From the NCBI GenBank assembly GCA_011524525.1, contig WTKE01000108.1, forward strand, positions 120,550-184,549: a stretch of 64,000 bases of DNA, written 5' to 3'. The notes under the pieces were generated by a model that was given only the letters and a program-made list of their open reading frames with translations, was not told the origin of the DNA and did not search any database. The position numbers and the translations under genes are program-made. Source of the DNA: Bacillus sp. (in: firmicutes) (lineage in GTDB: Bacteria; Bacillota; Bacilli; Bacillales; Cytobacillaceae). Below, piece by piece: positions 59,359 to 64,000 of this stretch (positions are counted from its first letter, which is position 1; each line of letters starts with the position of its first letter).

Positions 59359-60948
59359 ATGTGACTCTAATTTTATTTTTTCTTTAAATTTTGATGGCAC
59401 TTCCCCGTAATACTTTTTAAATAACTTACTAAAATATTTCGTATCAGCGTACCCCACTTGCTCTGCAATATCATAGATTTTTAGATCTGTTGTTACTAGG
59501 AGCTCCTTCGCTTTTTTTATCCTCGTTTTGGTTACATAATCCAGAATGGTCTCTCCGGTCTGACTTTTAAAATACTCACAAAAATACGTGGGATTCATCG
59601 GGATCTCACGAGCGATTTTTTCAATGGTGATATTTACACCCAAATGCAATTTGATCCACTTCTTCGCGATATGAACCGGATCAATCTCATTTTTCTGGAT
59701 ACGATTTTTCCTTACTTGGAAGATTCTCGTCATCCATCTAGACAGTTCATCTCGTAAACTTGAAAAGCTTGTTGCCTTTCTAGTGAATTGGATTGCTTCT
59801 TGGATAAGGCTCACATCTCCTTTGTTACTAGAATCCTTTAAGAGTACGTTGACCAGTTGAACGGAAAGAGATTGTATATATTTCTCTATATCTTGAGGAG
59901 TCGAAAGACTTTTGAGCTCAAGTAAGTACTGCTGTAATAAGTCAAAGGCCTCCTCTTCCCTATCTCCCTCCAAGGAATGAACCAATTTACTGATGACTAA
60001 ATCCAAGCCCTTGATTTCTTTACCTTTCACAGCTGTTAATTGCTGAAGTTGAGAAAACGTAAAGACTTTATTTCCACCATATAATAACCGGAGTTGCATC
60101 AGTGTTTGTAAATCGGTTTTCATAGAAGAGATGAGGGAAACCTCCTGACATTCATCACTTACGGCCAACGTGTGCGTGGAGGATAGCGATTGTTTCAACT
60201 GAATTTGTAGTTCTCTTGCGACATCCTTCTCCCCTACATCACCCTCCGTAAGAATCCAATACGTTGACTCTTCTCCTTTCCAAAACCAATACCTACACTT
60301 CTTTTTTAATACCATGTGAATCGAATTCTCAACTTCATTCTTCCAGTTCTCTATGGATCCATTTTCAAGCGATTGGTCCAAGGCTAGATAATAGAGTTTG
60401 TAAGCTCCATACGTAAATTTCTTCGTCCACTCGAGCTCCGATAAATCGATTTCCCTTTCTTTGGTTAGCTCACTTAGTTGCTGGCTTTGCTTTAGAAAGA
60501 TGAGTTCCGCATCGATTTCTTCGTTTTTCTCTTCATCAAGCCATTTTTGTTTAATTTTTGCTTTAACCTTCCCTAACTGCTCTTTGAAATCTTCCCTAAC
60601 GATCGGTTTAACCAAATAGTCAATGGCTCCGGCACGGATCGCTGTTTGTAAGTATTTAAAATCATTGAATCCACTGATAACAACTGCTTCAAAGGAAGCT
60701 CGTTTTCTTAATGTCTCGATTAAATCCAGTCCATCCATTCCTGGCATCTTAATATCTGTAATTAATAAATCAAAGGCAAACGCTTCTTTTTCATAGGTGT
60801 TCAGCAACTCTAGCGCACTTGAAAAGCTTCCAACCACGTGAAAATCATCTTCATTGCTTTGAACTAATCGTTCGATTCCCCTGCGAATTCGATTTTCATC
60901 ATCCACGACAAGTGTTAGTATCTTTCTAATTTGCCCTCTCCCCCTCAT
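59356..60948 (-). CDS. YesN-like response regulator with AraC output domain
   Basis: LTLVVDDENRIRRGI, ITDIKMPGMDGLDLIE; C-terminal AraC HTH (IYDIAEQVGYADTKYFSKLFKKYYGEVPSKFKE). Confidence 0.93.
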   Translation of the reverse strand: MRGRGQIRKILTLVVDDENRIRRGIERLVQSNEDDFHVVGSFSSALELLNTYEKEAFAFDLLITDIKMPGMDGLDLIETLRKRASFEAVVISGFNDFKYLQTAIRAGAIDYLVKPIVREDFKEQLGKVKAKIKQKWLDEEKNEEIDAELIFLKQSQQLSELTKEREIDLSELEWTKKFTYGAYKLYYLALDQSLENGSIENWKNEVENSIHMVLKKKCRYWFWKGEESTYWILTEGDVGEKDVARELQIQLKQSLSSTHTLAVSDECQEVSLISSMKTDLQTLMQLRLLYGGNKVFTFSQLQQLTAVKGKEIKGLDLVISKLVHSLEGDREEEAFDLLQQYLLELKSLSTPQDIEKYIQSLSVQLVNVLLKDSSNKGDVSLIQEAIQFTRKATSFSSLRDELSRWMTRIFQVRKNRIQKNEIDPVHIAKKWIKLHLGVNITIEKIAREIPMNPTYFCEYFKSQTGETILDYVTKTRIKKAKELLVTTDLKIYDIAEQVGYADTKYFSKLFKKYYGEVPSKFKEKIKLESH

Positions 60949-62731
60949 TAAGCAAATCTATTGGGAGTAAAGGAATCCGGATCGTTACCTCCGTCCCAAT
61001 ACCTCCCTTGCTCTCTACACGAAGCCCATATTGTTCTCCAAACATCATCGTGATCCGACCATGAACATTGATCAGTCCAAACTTCGAATCTCTTCGACCC
61101 ATTGGATCCATTTGTAAATATTTATTCAACTCAGCCATAACATCCTCATTGATTCCAGGACCATTATCTTTTACTTTAAAATGAACTTCTTGATCTTTTA
61201 TTTCTATTAAAATTTCCACTTTAAAATGATGAGAATGGTCCAGTCCATGCTTCATACAATTTTCAACGATTGGCTGAAGAATGAATTTCGGAGTTAAAAA
61301 CCTCTTCGTATCCATATGATCCTGAATTGAAAATTCAATTCGGTCCTCAAAACGAATTTTCTGTATCGTCAAGTAATCTTTCATATGCTGCACTTCTTGG
61401 TCAATGGAAACGATTTTCTCTTTATTGCTAATGGAAAAACGAAGCATGCGACCAAGAATCGATACCATATCGACAACCGTGTCATTTTCCCCTTCCTCTA
61501 CCGCCATACCAATCGTTTCCAATGTGTTGTACATAAAATGTGGATTGATTTGCGATTGCAACGCATATAGCTCCGCTTCTTTCTGCTGAAGCTTGATTTG
61601 GTAGTTCAACCGTATGAGGTCTTTAATTTTTGCTACCATGGAATGAAAGCTTTTCGCTAACATTCCTATTTCATCCGTGCTATTACTCGTTACATCCACC
61701 TCAAAATTCCCATTTTCGACTTCCTTCATCTGATGAGTTAGACGATGAATAGGACGTGACACTGTCCATGCTAAAAAAACAGAAATGAGTGTTCCAAGAA
61801 GAATAATGACAATAAAAACAATGATGGTCGCATTTCGGACAAGATCCGTTCGTTCGGTTAAATTTTTCAATTTGACACTGTGCAGTAACACCCAACCATC
61901 AGGTCCTCCGCGACTAATGCTGATCAGTCGATTTTCCTCTTCTCCTGTCGTTCGAAAGCTTCCATTAATCTCCGGATATTTTTGAAACTGTTCATCCATT
62001 GAACCAATTTTTTCAGAATCGGTATGATAGATCATTTGACCTTCTTCACTCAAAAGAGACAAATCAGCATTATTAACCGTCTCGAGATTTTCAACCACAT
62101 TGCTCATAAAGCTTAAATCGACGGCAATAAACATCGTTCCAAGATTCATCCGATTCTCTGTATCCGTTATTTGCCTCATTAATAGTATATAAGGCGGATT
62201 TCCTTTGAATGATAATGGCACCTGACTGGGTAACAGAAAGGATTGCTTCCCTTTTAACTCCAGATCCTGTCCGAACGGAAGCATATCCTCTCCAAAGCCC
62301 GAATAAGGAATTTTTGAACTTTCAAACAGACGATTTTTTGATAGGATAAACGCACCTAATACATCTGCCTCTCCATTAATATAGGTGCGTGTTAAATAAC
62401 TATTTACGATAAAGCGATCTTGAAGGAGCGATGATTTATTTTGATAGGAATCTTTTCTTAGTACTTCAATGACTTGATTCGAGTTGTATAGAAGATCTGG
62501 AAGTTGTTTGACATCAGCCAAATAGTAATCGATGCTCTCATTTGCTTGATCAAGGACCTTTGGTATATACTCTCCCACCTGTTCCTCTATGGACTTCGTA
62601 TATTGAGAGTAGGCAACATACCCAATGAGACTCATGGGAAGAACCGTTAGCAGCATGTAGGTAAAAATGAGTTTGGTCATTAAGCGATAGTTCTTAAAGC
62701 TTTTCCACTTAAAAATCATATTGATCCACAT
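60926..62731 (-). CDS. YesM/LytS-like sensor histidine kinase
   Basis: LYALQSQINPHFMYNTLETIGMAVEEGEND, LQPIVENCMKHGLDHSH; overlaps both neighbours. Confidence 0.93.
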   Translation of the reverse strand: MWINMIFKWKSFKNYRLMTKLIFTYMLLTVLPMSLIGYVAYSQYTKSIEEQVGEYIPKVLDQANESIDYYLADVKQLPDLLYNSNQVIEVLRKDSYQNKSSLLQDRFIVNSYLTRTYINGEADVLGAFILSKNRLFESSKIPYSGFGEDMLPFGQDLELKGKQSFLLPSQVPLSFKGNPPYILLMRQITDTENRMNLGTMFIAVDLSFMSNVVENLETVNNADLSLLSEEGQMIYHTDSEKIGSMDEQFQKYPEINGSFRTTGEEENRLISISRGGPDGWVLLHSVKLKNLTERTDLVRNATIIVFIVIILLGTLISVFLAWTVSRPIHRLTHQMKEVENGNFEVDVTSNSTDEIGMLAKSFHSMVAKIKDLIRLNYQIKLQQKEAELYALQSQINPHFMYNTLETIGMAVEEGENDTVVDMVSILGRMLRFSISNKEKIVSIDQEVQHMKDYLTIQKIRFEDRIEFSIQDHMDTKRFLTPKFILQPIVENCMKHGLDHSHHFKVEILIEIKDQEVHFKVKDNGPGINEDVMAELNKYLQMDPMGRRDSKFGLINVHGRITMMFGEQYGLRVESKGGIGTEVTIRIPLLPIDLLNEGERAN

Positions 62732-63767
62732 TTTCCTTTGTAAAATCGATCGGTTCTCCCATAATCACCGTATCATCTATCACGTGAATTCTCCCTACCT
62801 GAGGTACATCTTGTTGATTAGAGGGGTGGACTCCATCGACTAAATTCGTAGCCAGGGCGACTGTTAAATACCCTAATTTTTTCGGACTCCAGAGGGTTAC
62901 CACTTGGGCGGCGCCCACCTTTAAGTATTCGTTCATTGGGTTTGGTGACGACAAGCCAACAACCGACACATCTCCCATCCTTCCTTCTTCCTTCACTGCC
63001 TGAGCAGCTGCCGGTGGACCAACCGAAGAATTCCCGATAATCCCCTTGAGATTCGGATACTTTTCTAGCAGATCTTTGGCTAGCATATACGCTTTATGTG
63101 GATCATCATCAGAGGCAACCACTTCAACAAGCTCCATATTCGGGTAATAATCTCGTTGTTGTACCTTAATCCAGTTGAGCCATACATTTAAATTGGCCGC
63201 CGATTTTGAACCAGTAATAATTGCAAATTCCCCTTTTTCATCCACATTCCATGCGAGCGTGTCCATTAGATGTCGGCCCAATGTTTCCGGATTCACCATA
63301 TTGATAAAAAATTCCCTAGAGTCAGAATGTGTATCAGAGTCCCATGTGATCACCTTAATGTCCTTCCTTTGGGCTCTTTTTAACACGGGAACCAGTTTGT
63401 CTGGATCATTGGCAGAAACTGCAATTACATCGACTTTTTGATTAATCAGCTCTTCAATTACTTTAATTTGCTGAGTAGAGTCAGCTACGGTCGGACCTTT
63501 ATAAATGACCTGCACACCCAGTTCTTCCCCTGCCTCTAACGCGCCTTCTTCTACTGCATTAAAATAAGGAATATTCACGAGCTTAGGTACAATAGCAATC
63601 GTATACTGGCGTTCCTCTGTTTTCTCTGTCTCTCCTTTTACGTCCCCTTTAGAATAAATCACTTCAAATTCACCTTTATTGTTGGTGTTAGTAGTAGTAG
63701 TAGTAGTGCAACCGCTTACAAAGACAAGAATAAACAAACCAACAAGTGTCACCGTCCTTCTTGCCAT
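62709..63767 (-). CDS. Sugar-binding lipoprotein of the sensory triad
   Basis: Lipobox VSGC followed by TTTTTT; peripla_BP_4-like core (VIEELINQKVDVIAVSANDPDKLVPVLKRAQRKDIKVITWDSD); paralogous to 54529-55572. Confidence 0.88.
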   Translation of the reverse strand: MARRTVTLVGLFILVFVSGCTTTTTTNTNNKGEFEVIYSKGDVKGETEKTEERQYTIAIVPKLVNIPYFNAVEEGALEAGEELGVQVIYKGPTVADSTQQIKVIEELINQKVDVIAVSANDPDKLVPVLKRAQRKDIKVITWDSDTHSDSREFFINMVNPETLGRHLMDTLAWNVDEKGEFAIITGSKSAANLNVWLNWIKVQQRDYYPNMELVEVVASDDDPHKAYMLAKDLLEKYPNLKGIIGNSSVGPPAAAQAVKEEGRMGDVSVVGLSSPNPMNEYLKVGAAQVVTLWSPKKLGYLTVALATNLVDGVHPSNQQDVPQVGRIHVIDDTVIMGEPIDFTKENVDQYDF

Positions 63768-63850
63768 TCTCTCTTCCCCCTTAGAGATTTATATATTCAT
63801 AATATTCTTTCATTTTAGCACAGCCTATCCTTGTTTACACTACTAAGAAT

Positions 63851-63876
63851 AAGGTGTTCATTATTTTGAACACCTT
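63851..63876. terminator. Terminator-like hairpin
   Basis: AAGGTGTTCATTATTTTGAACACCTT followed by TTCTTT. Confidence 0.6.
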
Positions 63877-63885
63877 TTCTTTGTG

Positions 63886-64000
63886 GTCCGAATCGACCAC
63901 TCTTTCGGACTCAAAATCTACTCGCATAAACTTTCCTGTCCGTATCAGACCCTCTTTCGGACTCAAAATCTACTCGTATGAACTTTCCTGTCCGTATCAG
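63886..64000. repeat. 52-bp tandem repeat, continuing past the window end
   Basis: TCTTTCGGACTCAAAATCTACTCGYATRAACTTTCCTGTCCGTATCAG starts at 63901 and 63953; partial copy before. Confidence 0.85.

Overview
64-kb Bacillaceae-type (low-GC Firmicute) chromosomal window with no rRNA, tRNA, CRISPR array or recognisable transposase. The left part (1-23 kb) is mixed accessory and housekeeping content: a DHA2 MFS pump cut by the window edge plus a TetR regulator, an AroQ-like dehydroquinase and LysR regulator, a secreted protein behind a c-di-GMP-I riboswitch, a YhfC-type membrane protease, a DbpA/YxiN-like helicase, a GGDEF protein, a decayed BceS-like kinase, an Fe-ADH, a MacB/FtsX-type ABC system and an OmpR-type two-component system. 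The right part (23-64 kb) is a large L-rhamnose/rhamnoside utilisation region. It holds DeoR, rhaA, rhaB, three GH78-type proteins, a ROK kinase, a CUT1 importer, YesMN-type two-component systems, a GPH symporter, AraC regulators, a RhaSPQT-like ABC importer and a binding protein-HK-RR sensory triad. CcpA cre-like sites occur at several of its promoters. The most unusual signal is a two-copy composite element at about 27.62-27.97 kb and 48.83-49.10 kb. Each copy sits at the 3' end of a minus-strand gene and has 8-11 TTATTTGCGAT units in exact 20-nt phase, followed in transcript direction by a terminator hairpin at conserved spacing. The two hairpins differ by a compensatory base-pair change. 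All calls come from reading the sequence and ORF translations; no database search was run.
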